Assembly (NCBI GenBank): GCA_016789455.1
Contig: JAEUQU010000002.1
Coordinates: 806,001 to 870,000, forward strand
From: Candidatus Saccharibacteria bacterium
GTDB lineage: Bacteria; Patescibacteriota; Saccharimonadia; Saccharimonadales; Saccharimonadaceae
Direction: 5' to 3'
DNA: 64,000 nucleotides
The notes under the pieces are model-generated. The model saw only the letters and a program-made list of their open reading frames with translations. It did not search any database and was not told the origin of the DNA. The translations under genes and the position numbers were made by a program. Shown one piece after another: positions 32,117 through 40,893 of the stretch. Every line of letters begins with the position of its first letter. The first letter of the stretch is position 1.

Positions 32117-32147
32117 AAAAAACGCCGGGCATTGCCCGGCGTTTTTT
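32117..32147. terminator. Bidirectional terminator upstream of ileS 3' end
   Basis: AAAAAACGCCGGGC/GCCCGGCGTTTTTT with a 3-nt loop, U-runs both ways; separates the structured region from ileS. Confidence 0.88.
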
Positions 32148-32190
32148 AATCGATTTGTTGCCAGCTGTGCGCCCGGCTGGCAACCCTTGC

Positions 32191-35115
32191 CTATCTGACC
32201 GGTACTTTCTCCAACGACACCCTCATAGCGGCGCCTTCAACTTTGACAGTCTCCGTGTGGACACACTCGGCGTCGACCATAGCCACCGCCAGCGTTTCGG
32301 CCATGATGGCCGCTTCGTGCTCGTCTATGGCCGCCTGCAATCCCCTGTCCTCCGTTGCCAGGTGGAGCCTGATACGGTCGTCAACGTTCAGACCGGCATT
32401 CTTGCGGGCGTTTTGCACATAGCGGATCACTTCGCGCATCAGGCCTTCGCGCTTCAGCTCGGGTGTTACTGCAAGCGACAGCTCACCGGCCAGAGCAGCT
32501 GCCCCGTCGGCGGCCTCATCGAACATGACCGCTTTGACGTTCAGCTCCTCCCTAAAGACTTCCTCATACCCCTTCAGTCCAGTGGCGCCCTGGCCGCGGA
32601 CCGTGAACGTCGAGAGCGGCTGGCGCACCTTCACCTGTGCACGGGCACGCTGGCTTAGGCCGCTGTTGATCAGCTCGCGGACGGTTTCCATTTCCGTCAC
32701 CAGCAGCTCATTGACCCGTCCGGCGACCGGCCAGTCCAGCAGGTGCACACTCTCACCTCCGGTCAGTTTCTGATACAGCTCCTCCGCCAAAAACGGCGTG
32801 AATGGCGCCATCACCATAGACAGGCGCACCAGCACATAGTGCAGCGTCCGGTAAGCGTTCTGCTTGTCATGGTCATCACCGCTCTTCCAGAACCGTCGCC
32901 GGCTGCGGCGCACGAACCAGTTGGAGGCGTCCTCGATGAACGGCAGGATCGGCTTCATGGCGTCAGGAATGTTATAGGCATCCATGTTGCGTTCGACTTC
33001 TGCCGTCAACTGGTGGACGCGGCTGACCACCCACTGGTCCAGCGGGTTCGTCAGTTCCTCCAGCGGGTCGGCCATCAGCTTGGCGTCGCCCTTGAACTCC
33101 CAGCCGTCAACCTCGGCGTACATGGTGAAGAAATCATACATGTTCCAGACCATGCTGAGCTTGCGGGCGACATCGCCCACCTCTTTGTCCTGCAGGCTGA
33201 AGTCCTCGCCGTTGAGCAGCGGGCTGGACAGGAGCAGGAAGCGCAGGCTGTCAGCCGAGTACTGATCCATTAACACGTTAGGGTCGGTAAAGTTGCCGTA
33301 GCTCTTGCTCATCTTGCGGCCGTCATTGCCGCCGACGTTACCGGTGACGATGACGTTCTTAAAGGCGTTCTTGCCGAACAGTCCCACGTTGACGGCATGC
33401 AGGTAATAGAACCAGGCACGCACCTGGCCGATGTACTCAACGATGAAATCGCCCGGGAAGTTGCTTTCGAACTTCTCGACGTTCTCGAATGGGTAATGGA
33501 ATTGTGCAAACGGCATACTGCCGCTCTCGAACCAACAATCGAGTACTTTTTCTATGCGACGGTATTCCACACCATCGATCGTGAAGGTGACATCGTCGAC
33601 CCACGGCCGGTGATAATCCTTCAGCTCGACGCCGCTCAGCTCCTTGAGCTCGGCATAACTGCCCACCACCCTGATGTGCTCCCGGCCATCCTTATCAACG
33701 CCTTTCCAGACTGGCATGGCCGTAGCCCAGAAGCGGTCGCGGCTCAGGTTCCAGTCGGGCGCGGTCTGGACGGTCTTCTCGAAGCGGCCGTGCTTGACGT
33801 GCTCCGGAAACCAGGTGATGTTCTCGGTATTTTCCACTAACATGCCCTTGCGCTGGCCCTCGATATCCATGAACCAGCTGGGGTGCGCCCGGTACATCAG
33901 CCGGTGGCCGGTGCGCGGGTTGTGCGGATACTGGTGGCGGTAATACTGGATCTTCCAGACCACGCCACGCTCATGCAGCGTCTTGGCTATCGGCTTATTG
34001 CTTTCCCAAACGTCCTGACCTTCCCATTCGGTCTCGGTGTACTTGCCATAATCGTCGAGAACATGGACCGACGGGAAGCCTTTTTCCTGCGCCAGCGCGA
34101 AGTCCTCCTCGCCGTATGGCGGCGCCAGATGGACAAGCCCCGAACCGCTTTCCAGCGACACGTAATCGGCATGCCAGACCAGATGGGCCTTTTTGCCGCG
34201 GTGCGCAAACAGCGGCTCATACGACTGGCCGACCAGCTCGCTCCCCTTTACTTCGCGGACGATACGGTACGGCAGCACCTGATGTTTCTCGTCCGTCAGT
34301 ACCGTATCAAGCAAATCTTTCGCCAAGATGAAATATTCACCAGGAGTGTTGTCTAATTCAACTTCCGCATACGTGAAGTTTTCATTAACCGCCACGGCGG
34401 TGTTGCCCGGCAGCGTCCAGGGCGTCGTCGTCCAGGCCAGCAGGAAGGTCGGCGTCTTGGCCTCCGTCAGCCGGAATTTTACGTAGACACTCGGGTCAGT
34501 CACATCCACATACGCGCCGGCGTCCATGGTCACCTCCGCTTTGGACAGCGGCGTGGCCCACTTGGTGTCGTACATCAGCACCCGCTCGCCCTCGTATATC
34601 TTGCCCTTTTCGTAGAGGGTCTTAAAGGCCCACCAGACGCTTTCCATGTAGTCGCGGTCCATCGTCTTGTAGGCGCCACGGAAATCAACCCAGCGGCCGA
34701 TGCGGTCAATGGTGTCTTCCCATAGGCCACTGGTCTGTACCATGCTCTCGCGGGCGGTCGTGATGTAATCCTCCAGGCTGATCTTGGTGCCGATGTCGCG
34801 CCGGTTGGTGATACCAAGCTTCTTCTCGACGAAGTTCTCGGCCGGCAGCCCGTGGCAATCCCAGCCCCAGACGCGTTCGACGCGCCGTCCCTTCATCGTC
34901 TGATAGCGCGGCACGGCATCCTTGACGATGGAGCTCAGCAAGGTGCCATGGTGCGGTACACCGGTGATGAACGGCGGCCCATCATAAAAAACATAGGCGC
35001 TGTCACGCGGGCGTTGCTCGATTGATTTCTCAAATGTCTTGTGCTCTTTCCAATAGCGCACCAGGTCCTTTTCGTACTCCAGGGCCCGGCGCCGGGTGTT
35101 CTTGTGAAACTTCAT
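32191..35115 (-). CDS. ileS: Isoleucyl-tRNA synthetase (type 2)
   Basis: 974 aa. Class I synthetase with HIGH-type motif FITGVPHHGTL and KMSKSYG. The PPF(I/A)TGxPHHG block and long C-terminal region are those of the eukaryote-like IleRS2 type, which is usually less sensitive to mupirocin (family knowledge). The CP1 editing domain is present (about residues 185-390). Charges tRNA-Ile. Followed upstream at 6 nt by the CYTH gene on the same strand. Confidence 0.95.
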   Translation of the reverse strand: MKFHKNTRRRALEYEKDLVRYWKEHKTFEKSIEQRPRDSAYVFYDGPPFITGVPHHGTLLSSIVKDAVPRYQTMKGRRVERVWGWDCHGLPAENFVEKKLGITNRRDIGTKISLEDYITTARESMVQTSGLWEDTIDRIGRWVDFRGAYKTMDRDYMESVWWAFKTLYEKGKIYEGERVLMYDTKWATPLSKAEVTMDAGAYVDVTDPSVYVKFRLTEAKTPTFLLAWTTTPWTLPGNTAVAVNENFTYAEVELDNTPGEYFILAKDLLDTVLTDEKHQVLPYRIVREVKGSELVGQSYEPLFAHRGKKAHLVWHADYVSLESGSGLVHLAPPYGEEDFALAQEKGFPSVHVLDDYGKYTETEWEGQDVWESNKPIAKTLHERGVVWKIQYYRHQYPHNPRTGHRLMYRAHPSWFMDIEGQRKGMLVENTENITWFPEHVKHGRFEKTVQTAPDWNLSRDRFWATAMPVWKGVDKDGREHIRVVGSYAELKELSGVELKDYHRPWVDDVTFTIDGVEYRRIEKVLDCWFESGSMPFAQFHYPFENVEKFESNFPGDFIVEYIGQVRAWFYYLHAVNVGLFGKNAFKNVIVTGNVGGNDGRKMSKSYGNFTDPNVLMDQYSADSLRFLLLSSPLLNGEDFSLQDKEVGDVARKLSMVWNMYDFFTMYAEVDGWEFKGDAKLMADPLEELTNPLDQWVVSRVHQLTAEVERNMDAYNIPDAMKPILPFIEDASNWFVRRSRRRFWKSGDDHDKQNAYRTLHYVLVRLSMVMAPFTPFLAEELYQKLTGGESVHLLDWPVAGRVNELLVTEMETVRELINSGLSQRARAQVKVRQPLSTFTVRGQGATGLKGYEEVFREELNVKAVMFDEAADGAAALAGELSLAVTPELKREGLMREVIRYVQNARKNAGLNVDDRIRLHLATEDRGLQAAIDEHEAAIMAETLAVAMVDAECVHTETVKVEGAAMRVSLEKVPVR

Positions 35116-35121
35116 AACGGT

Positions 35122-35661
35122 TTAATACTCCTTCTCAATAAACTGCGGCACATAGTCGAACCGCTCTAATTCATACTGGATCTGACCGTACGTCTTACCT
35201 GCCAGATAGCCGCCATCCGCCACCGGCTCCTGGGTGATATCCGCCAGACAGACCTCCGGCGGCTGGAACCCGCTCATCTCGGCCGCATCATTGAATGGGA
35301 AGTCGATAATCATCAGTCCGTCCAGCTCATCCAGGAACACGTCCACTTCAGCCGGCCGCCCGTAGATGGTGCAGTAGAACCGCCGCTTGCGCACCACTTT
35401 GGCCGTCAGGCTGCGGAAGGCGGCGTACTCCTCGCCGGTCAGTTCGATGGTCAGCTCGCTCAGCGTCGAGAAATCCGCCTGGTCGGTGGCAAAGCGCTTG
35501 GACAACTGGTAGCGATCGCCGCGATGACGCAGCCGCAGCCGTCCATGGTCGGCTGATTCGGGAATGTAGGCGTCCTCAATAATCTCCGACGCCGCCCCCT
35601 CGATCTGCGCCGGCACGTATCGCACCAGGTATGTCTTCTCGTGTCTGACCGCTGCACTCAT
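35122..35661 (-). CDS. CYTH-domain protein
   Basis: 179 aa. CYTH triphosphate-tunnel fold: starts with EKTYLVRYVP, then RLRLRHRGDRYQLSKR, ELTIELTGEEY, VVRKRRF and AEVDVFLDELDGLMIIDF. Alternating charged residues line the tunnel, as in triphosphatases acting on inorganic triphosphate, ThTP or related molecules. Start at 35661 chosen for AAGGAG 6 nt upstream. Probably co-transcribed with ileS. Confidence 0.85.
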   Translation of the reverse strand: MSAAVRHEKTYLVRYVPAQIEGAASEIIEDAYIPESADHGRLRLRHRGDRYQLSKRFATDQADFSTLSELTIELTGEEYAAFRSLTAKVVRKRRFYCTIYGRPAEVDVFLDELDGLMIIDFPFNDAAEMSGFQPPEVCLADITQEPVADGGYLAGKTYGQIQYELERFDYVPQFIEKEY

Positions 35662-35998
35662 GTCCGTCTCCTTCTCGTTATTGGTTGCATAAAATAAAAA
35701 CACTCCATAGAAACTGTTGGAATCCTGGCAGGCCAGGACGGTACCATCCAACTTCTAAAGAGTGTTCTTTAGCGCTCAGTTCATCGCTGTCACGGGCGGC
35801 CCGTCGGGTTCTACTCCCACCCGTTCGGCGGCAGTGCTGTCGCTTGGGGTGATTTCTTCCCGCTGCTTCGCGGCTGATAACCGCTCATTCCCGCCGCCGA
35901 GGCAGCCGGGAAACGCATATACCCTCAGTATACCCCGTTATCCTGCCCGGCTCAAGAGGTGGCCGGACGGACGCGGACTCAGGCCGCCGAACGCAGCC
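35662..35998. other. Intergenic region without evident gene
   Basis: About 340 nt between the CYTH gene and the DUF1295-like gene. No convincing ORF with SD. It holds the upstream region of the CYTH-ileS operon (AT-rich near 35690-35700) and GC-rich sequence with a short ATAC-rich stretch near 35920. Confidence 0.5.
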
Positions 35999-36706
35999 CT
36001 AGGCCGCCTTGCGTGCCGGCTTGGCCTCGTGCAAGGCCAGCCCAAGGAGCATCAGGATCAACGGGCTGACAATACCCAGCCATCCCATCGGCAAACCCAG
36101 GCCCATGACGAACAGACCCCACCATTCAATTGACAGCCCGAGCGCTTCGGGCCGCTGACCCAGCCGTCCCAGCAGGCCGCCGAAGATCTGCTTGCCGCGC
36201 CTGGCCGCACCCGCCGGCACAAAACCAGGCAACCGGCCCTGGGCCGCCATCTCCATCGCCAGCCCAATCAGCCAGATGGCAAAGCCGATGACCGTCGCCG
36301 CCACTGCCGGCGCCGCCGCCAGGTCATAGGCCGAAAGGTTGATGAGCAGCACCGGTGCTGCCACCACAACCGCCAGCGCGGTCTGCGCCAGATAGTCGCG
36401 CGCATAGACGGCAAGCGTCCGGCCAGACCGGTCGGCCTTCTGCCTGCCGGCGGCCGCCAGCACCCGGCTGACCGTCAGCATCCCCCAGACAATCACCATG
36501 ACCGTCACCAGAATACGTATGATGACGGTAAAAGAATCGGCCTCAGGCTGCAGCAAGAAGCTGACCAGCGCCGCCACTATCAGACTGCCCGCCCAGGACA
36601 ACCCTGCCAGGCCCGGCCGCCGCCAGGCATTCGCCACTAAGAATACCGCCGTTACGAATGCCAGGGCCGCAGCCGCCACCCAGGCCAAAGAAAATCCCTC
36701 AATCAT
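35999..36706 (-). CDS. DUF1295-like membrane protein
   Basis: 235 aa with about seven membrane helices. By position next to DUF2177 and by its layout of a cytoplasmic basic loop before the last two helices (FVPAGAARRGKQIFGG) it resembles DUF1295/isoprenylcysteine methyltransferase-like proteins, though the usual RHPNYxGE box is not kept. The ATG overlaps the upstream stop codon (ATGA), giving coupling. Assignment is tentative. Confidence 0.7.
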   Translation of the reverse strand: MIEGFSLAWVAAAALAFVTAVFLVANAWRRPGLAGLSWAGSLIVAALVSFLLQPEADSFTVIIRILVTVMVIVWGMLTVSRVLAAAGRQKADRSGRTLAVYARDYLAQTALAVVVAAPVLLINLSAYDLAAAPAVAATVIGFAIWLIGLAMEMAAQGRLPGFVPAGAARRGKQIFGGLLGRLGQRPEALGLSIEWWGLFVMGLGLPMGWLGIVSPLILMLLGLALHEAKPARKAA

Positions 36707-37110
36707 ACCACCACCCCTTTTAATACCATTACGCTCACGTATGCTGCCAGGCCGGTAGCCGCACCGCCCCATATAACATCCACTACGGCCACCCGCCGCG
36801 ACCAGTGCCTGAGCGCTGCCAGATTGGCCAGGTTATAGGTCGCATGGGTCACCACGCCAAAGAACACGCCCATTGCCAGCACCGGCCAGTATTCTATGGT
36901 CCAGGCCGGCTGCATGACAAAGACCGTCACGCCCACCATATACACCAGATACAGCAGCAGGATGACCCGGACATCCACCCGCTGAGCCAACTGTCCGCCC
37001 AGCTCCTGCTGATACATCCGCCGGCGGTACCCCGCCATCCACGCTGCCTCAAGCAGCCCGAATGCCAACCCGAACACCAAGAAATGTGCGAAGAACGTCG
37101 AAAGTCCCAT
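36703..37110 (-). CDS. DUF2177 family membrane protein
   Basis: 135 aa, four helices. Family landmarks: FGLLEAAWMAGYRR near the N-terminus, the LVYMVGVTVFVMQPAW helix, GVFFGVVTHATYNLANLAAL and VAVVDVIWGGAATG. DUF2177 genes often lie beside DUF1295 and lipid-modifying genes (family knowledge), so a membrane-lipid role is possible. Confidence 0.82.
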   Translation of the reverse strand: MGLSTFFAHFLVFGLAFGLLEAAWMAGYRRRMYQQELGGQLAQRVDVRVILLLYLVYMVGVTVFVMQPAWTIEYWPVLAMGVFFGVVTHATYNLANLAALRHWSRRVAVVDVIWGGAATGLAAYVSVMVLKGVVV

Positions 37111-37115
37111 ATTGC

Positions 37116-37745
37116 TTACAGCAGCCCTTCCCTGAATTTAGCCAATACCAATATCACCATCAGCAGCAGCCAGCCGGCCACCAGCAGTTTGTCGTAATCC
37201 GCCTTCAAAAACTGCAGCACGGTGGCATGCGCCTTCTTGCTCAGGCCGAAGGTATTTTCGCGCAGGTTGTAGCGCAGCAGCGTCTCAAAGATAAGCGTCG
37301 TCGAGAACGTCACGATCAGGCACCACGGGCACAGCACCTCGATCACATAGACGCTCTGAAAGAACAGCCAGTAGGCAAAGATCAGCCCCAGGCCATACCC
37401 GATCTGGGCGGCAATCAGGAACGGCCGCGGAAAACGCACTCCCGCCAGGCCCGCCATCGCCACCGTCACTACCACCGAATACCCCATCAGCCCGATGATC
37501 GGGTTGGGAAAGCCGAACAGGCTGGCCTGCCAGGTCTTCATGACCGTGGCACAGTTCAGCACCAGGTTGAAGTTGCAGCTGAGCGATGCGTCAGGGTTCT
37601 GCAGCAGGTGGATACGCTCTACCGTCAGCACGAAGGCCGATAACAGCCCGATCGCGCCGAATGCCAGCATCGTCCCAAAGATCCAACGGTCAGCCCGCCG
37701 CAGGTCCTGCCCGCCGCGCTTCCACGGCAACAGCCTAGCGAACAT
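37116..37745 (-). CDS. Vitamin K epoxide reductase family protein
   Basis: 209 aa. VKOR membrane domain with the redox Cys pair in CPWCLIV and the upstream loop Cys pair (SLSCNFNLVLNCATV). Bacterial VKORs reoxidise DsbA-like partners for disulfide formation in exported proteins. It overlaps the next gene by 11 nt; that neighbour has a thioredoxin fold but no CxxC. The C-terminal tail is basic and ends in one more helix. Confidence 0.9.
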   Translation of the reverse strand: MFARLLPWKRGGQDLRRADRWIFGTMLAFGAIGLLSAFVLTVERIHLLQNPDASLSCNFNLVLNCATVMKTWQASLFGFPNPIIGLMGYSVVVTVAMAGLAGVRFPRPFLIAAQIGYGLGLIFAYWLFFQSVYVIEVLCPWCLIVTFSTTLIFETLLRYNLRENTFGLSKKAHATVLQFLKADYDKLLVAGWLLLMVILVLAKFREGLL

Positions 37746-37995
37746 AGTACGACACCTCGCTGATGGTCGGCAGCGGCAGCCCGCGCCACAGCTGTTGCAT
37801 CTGGCCCTGGTCGTCCAGTGCTACGACAGTCGGATACTCAACGATGTCGTAGGTAGTGATAAACCCGCTGCCTTCCCGGCTGTCCGGGTCAAGCGACTCC
37901 AACTGACGGCCCGTCCGGCGCTCGAACTCCCGCATGAATTCCACCACGGGTCGCTCGACCTCCGTATTCGGCCGGTACACAATAATAGTTCTCAT
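37735..37995 (-). CDS. Cys-less thioredoxin-like protein
   Basis: 86 aa. Pattern of a minimal thioredoxin fold: strand RTIIVYRP, helix VVEFMREFERRTG, strand with ITTYDIVEYPTVVALDD (cis-Pro in YPT) and final WRGLPLPTISEVSYYV. The CxxC site is replaced by PNTEVERP, so it is not a redox enzyme itself. TATACT lies 6 nt before the ATG at 37995. Overlap with the VKOR gene suggests joint function, perhaps as an adaptor. Confidence 0.75.
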   Translation of the reverse strand: MRTIIVYRPNTEVERPVVEFMREFERRTGRQLESLDPDSREGSGFITTYDIVEYPTVVALDDQGQMQQLWRGLPLPTISEVSYYVR

Positions 37996-38044
37996 GCTTC
38001 TAGTATACGCCACCGCCGCCCTAGGACAACCGGCTTGCGGGCCG

Positions 38045-40294
38045 TTATTGCGCCGTTTTTACCAACCGGCTGCGCAGCAGTCGGGCGTAAGCCGCCTGCC
38101 CCTCTTCGTCCGGGAACATCACGACGGCTGGCAGATTGCCATTATCATTGAAGTAGCTGTCCGCCGTACACGGCAGATGGGTAGCGAACGGCGAGTCGGT
38201 ACCGGCCGCGTCCACGAACTCGAACGGCGCACCCGCCCGCTCCACTGCCGTCCTGACAGAGGCGTTCAGCGAAGCGGTGATGTGCATGGCTGCATTCCGC
38301 TCCGGATTAGTGAAGTCCGCACACAGCGTCTCCGTCCGCGGATCCGTCACCGCCGTCGGATACCCCACCACCAGCACTCTCGTCGCTCCGTTGACACCGG
38401 CCCGCGCCTTAATGGCCGCATACAGCGCGTCCAGCCGGCCCGGCAATTCCGATTCGATCTTGCGCATAGTGGCACCGTTCAGGCCTGCCTGCAGGCAATT
38501 TCCCGCCGAGACGCAGGTGCGCAGGAACTCACGGTACCCTACATCGCTGGCGCCGGCCGTCAGGGTCACCAGGCTGGTCGGCTCGTCCAGTGCCTTCAGC
38601 TGGCTCTCGCCTTCCTTCAGTCCACCGTTGATGATGTCGCTGGTCGTCGAACCGGAGCACGCCACGAAGGCCCGTAGCCCCAGACCCAGGCCACTGTCAT
38701 CCGCCAGCTGCCGCGCAAACGCCCGGTTGCTGCGGTGACAGCCGTTCTCGCCACTTGGCGGAATGAAGCCTGGTACGCCATCGCCCGCCGCATAGCCGTC
38801 ACCCAGCGCCGCATAGCGCGCCAGCGGCTTCATGAAATCTGATGCCGGATACTCCGCGCCCAGCCCCACTACCGGTATCGACGTCAGCGAGACATCCGCC
38901 GCCTCCGAACAACTGGTAAACGTCGGCTGGTTATAATGACAGGTAGCAATGTGCGCCCGCCCCGGTGTCAGCGCCAGCGAGAAGTTCATGCCGGTGCGGA
39001 AATTGTCGTACGCCTCAGTCGACCAATCAAGCGTCGTAAAGACGATGGTGCGGTCCGCACCCGTCGGATCAACCACGCTGACCACCACATGCTCATCGCC
39101 AGTGCTGCCGTGCTTGCCAGTACTCAGCAGTACCGTGTTGCCATGGCTGTCGACCCGCGGCCGGCCGACCTTGTGTTCGCTATACACGTCAAACCGGTTG
39201 AGACTGCGCGAGAAGACCTGTTTGCCCGCCGCATCATACTTGATCAGCCGGTCATCAAAGGTGTCGGGCCCGTCCCCGCGGCCACCCATCAGCACCAGGC
39301 CGTCTCCCGGCGCCGGCGCCATCGAGCCGGTCTTGAACACGCAGTTATCAGTCGTGATGGTGCCCGAACTGCCGTTGATGTCATAATAAATGATTTCCGT
39401 ATCGGCCTTGCAGTCATTCACCACCGGCGTCACCGGGTTCAGCCGCAGATAGATCCGCCCCTCGCCGTTACTCCGCGTCTCAACGATACGCGCCCCCTCC
39501 ACCGGCTTGCGGCTGTTGACCTGCTCGCTGCCATCCAGCCCAAAGAAGCGCAGCGTCGGGCCGTCCAGTACCGCGAAACCGCTCCGGCTCGGGAAGATAT
39601 GGGCGTACGGCTCACCCTGTCCGCCACCGCCAGCCAGCAGCGGCACCGTGAATTTCACCTCACCAGTATCAGTATTCAAAGCCACGAGCTTGGCCTGCGG
39701 CGCTTCGCAGCCCACATTGCCGCCGGCCAGGAAGTACAGGCTGTTGTCAGCCCCTTCGGTCGGGTACAGCAGTTCGCCCCAGCGGCCTGGTCCGGTCAGC
39801 CCTTCGCAGACTTCGACGGCCTGCGGCGCATGAATCAACTCGCCACCCCGGTACGCCGCCAGCCGGCGGTTCTGGGCGAGGCCAAGATCCTGGGCCTGAT
39901 AGACATATACCGTGCCGTCCCGGGCGACCGTCATGCCGCTCGGTCCGCAGATCGGCGCATACCAGTCCAGCATGCCCTGGCGCTTCACCTGGCCGCTGAC
40001 GATGCCATCCTCCACCGTCTTAAGGCTGGTCGCCACATGGTCGCCCGGGTTGCACGAACCCGCCGTCACCGAGGTATCGCCGGCCGCATACAGCGCCTCC
40101 ACGTTGAACGCCCCCAGCGAGGTCTGCACCGGCGCTTCAGCCGACGCCTCCACCGCCTTCACGGCCACCGGCCACGCCACTGCCGCCAGTAGCAGGATAA
40201 TCGCCGTCACGATGCCCAGCACCCGCCGCCGCATCGTGCGCACCCCCGTCCTCCCCATTACGGAACGTAGTGTGTAAGTCCTTGGCATCTGCAT
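38045..40294 (-). CDS. Secreted protein with beta-propeller-like and degenerate SGNH domains
   Basis: 749 aa. N-terminal membrane helix/signal (RRRVLGIVTAIILLLAAVAW). Residues about 50-490 have repeated short beta segments (for example TVYVYQAQDLG, LYFLAGGNVG, TVLLSTGKHG) resembling a propeller. From about 500 an SGNH/GDSL-type domain: YAALGDGYAAGDG where GDSY is expected, LVTLTAGASDVGY where GGND is expected, and MFPDEEGQAAYA where the FHPxxxG His is expected. The Ser, Asn and His are all replaced. Start at 40294 chosen for AAGGGG upstream. Confidence 0.8.
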   Translation of the reverse strand: MQMPRTYTLRSVMGRTGVRTMRRRVLGIVTAIILLLAAVAWPVAVKAVEASAEAPVQTSLGAFNVEALYAAGDTSVTAGSCNPGDHVATSLKTVEDGIVSGQVKRQGMLDWYAPICGPSGMTVARDGTVYVYQAQDLGLAQNRRLAAYRGGELIHAPQAVEVCEGLTGPGRWGELLYPTEGADNSLYFLAGGNVGCEAPQAKLVALNTDTGEVKFTVPLLAGGGGQGEPYAHIFPSRSGFAVLDGPTLRFFGLDGSEQVNSRKPVEGARIVETRSNGEGRIYLRLNPVTPVVNDCKADTEIIYYDINGSSGTITTDNCVFKTGSMAPAPGDGLVLMGGRGDGPDTFDDRLIKYDAAGKQVFSRSLNRFDVYSEHKVGRPRVDSHGNTVLLSTGKHGSTGDEHVVVSVVDPTGADRTIVFTTLDWSTEAYDNFRTGMNFSLALTPGRAHIATCHYNQPTFTSCSEAADVSLTSIPVVGLGAEYPASDFMKPLARYAALGDGYAAGDGVPGFIPPSGENGCHRSNRAFARQLADDSGLGLGLRAFVACSGSTTSDIINGGLKEGESQLKALDEPTSLVTLTAGASDVGYREFLRTCVSAGNCLQAGLNGATMRKIESELPGRLDALYAAIKARAGVNGATRVLVVGYPTAVTDPRTETLCADFTNPERNAAMHITASLNASVRTAVERAGAPFEFVDAAGTDSPFATHLPCTADSYFNDNGNLPAVVMFPDEEGQAAYARLLRSRLVKTAQ

Positions 40295-40404
40295 CGCTTG
40301 CCCCTTTTTTGTCTCCAGAAGCGCACGCCGTCGGCAGTCCGCCCCAGCCTCCCTTTGTTGTATATATCCCAGTATATGCAAAAGGCTTACGCTTGCAAAG
40401 CACA

Positions 40405-40441
40405 AAGCAAGAAGCCCGGTGGCGTACCGGGCTTCTTGCTT
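40405..40441 (-). terminator. Terminator of gene 40804
   Basis: AAGCAAGAAGCCCGGT/ACCGGGCTTCTTGCTT, perfect 16-bp stem, 5-nt loop, then a T-rich tail on the minus strand. Confidence 0.8.
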
Positions 40442-40465
40442 AATATCTTTGTTTTGCCAAGCGGC

Positions 40466-40804
40466 CTAGAGGTCGTCGTCCTCGTCGTCGTCAAGCTTAG
40501 TGGCGGCGACTTCCTTGTCATTCTCCGCCGCCAGCTCGCCCAGCACGATATCGACGTTATCCTCAATGACATCCTGGAGGTCGGGTACGTTGGCGGTCAG
40601 CCATTCGCCCAGCTGCTGGTCGGTGCCGTTTTCCTGGAGCTGCAGCAGCTCTTCGAGCTTGTCTTCGTCCAGAGATTCGGTAATCTCGGCGCCGATGCGC
40701 TCTTCAACCTGTTCATTAAGGCTGTCGAGTACGGCATCGATGTCCTGGCCGTCGATGACGATGCCGGCGGATTCCAGATCGTCCATGGTGATATAGTCTT
40801 GCAT
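40466..40804 (-). CDS. DUF5663-like small acidic protein
   Basis: 112 aa, very acidic, ending in DDDEDDDL. Helical; contains ITESLDEDKLEELLQLQENG, a segment like the one in the 62915 protein (LSEGLSEEQLTEFEKLTPSP), so the two are paralogs of a CPR-typical small-protein family. Function unknown. SD AAAGGAG, embedded in a TTTCATTAAAGGAG sequence that recurs elsewhere in the window. Confidence 0.75.
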   Translation of the reverse strand: MQDYITMDDLESAGIVIDGQDIDAVLDSLNEQVEERIGAEITESLDEDKLEELLQLQENGTDQQLGEWLTANVPDLQDVIEDNVDIVLGELAAENDKEVAATKLDDDEDDDL

Positions 40805-40893
40805 GAGTCTACTCCTTTAATGAAATGTTCGTTCGTATGTATTTCGGTACCAGTATAGTGCCTGTGGCGTACCGGCTGCTGTGATGATTCCAA

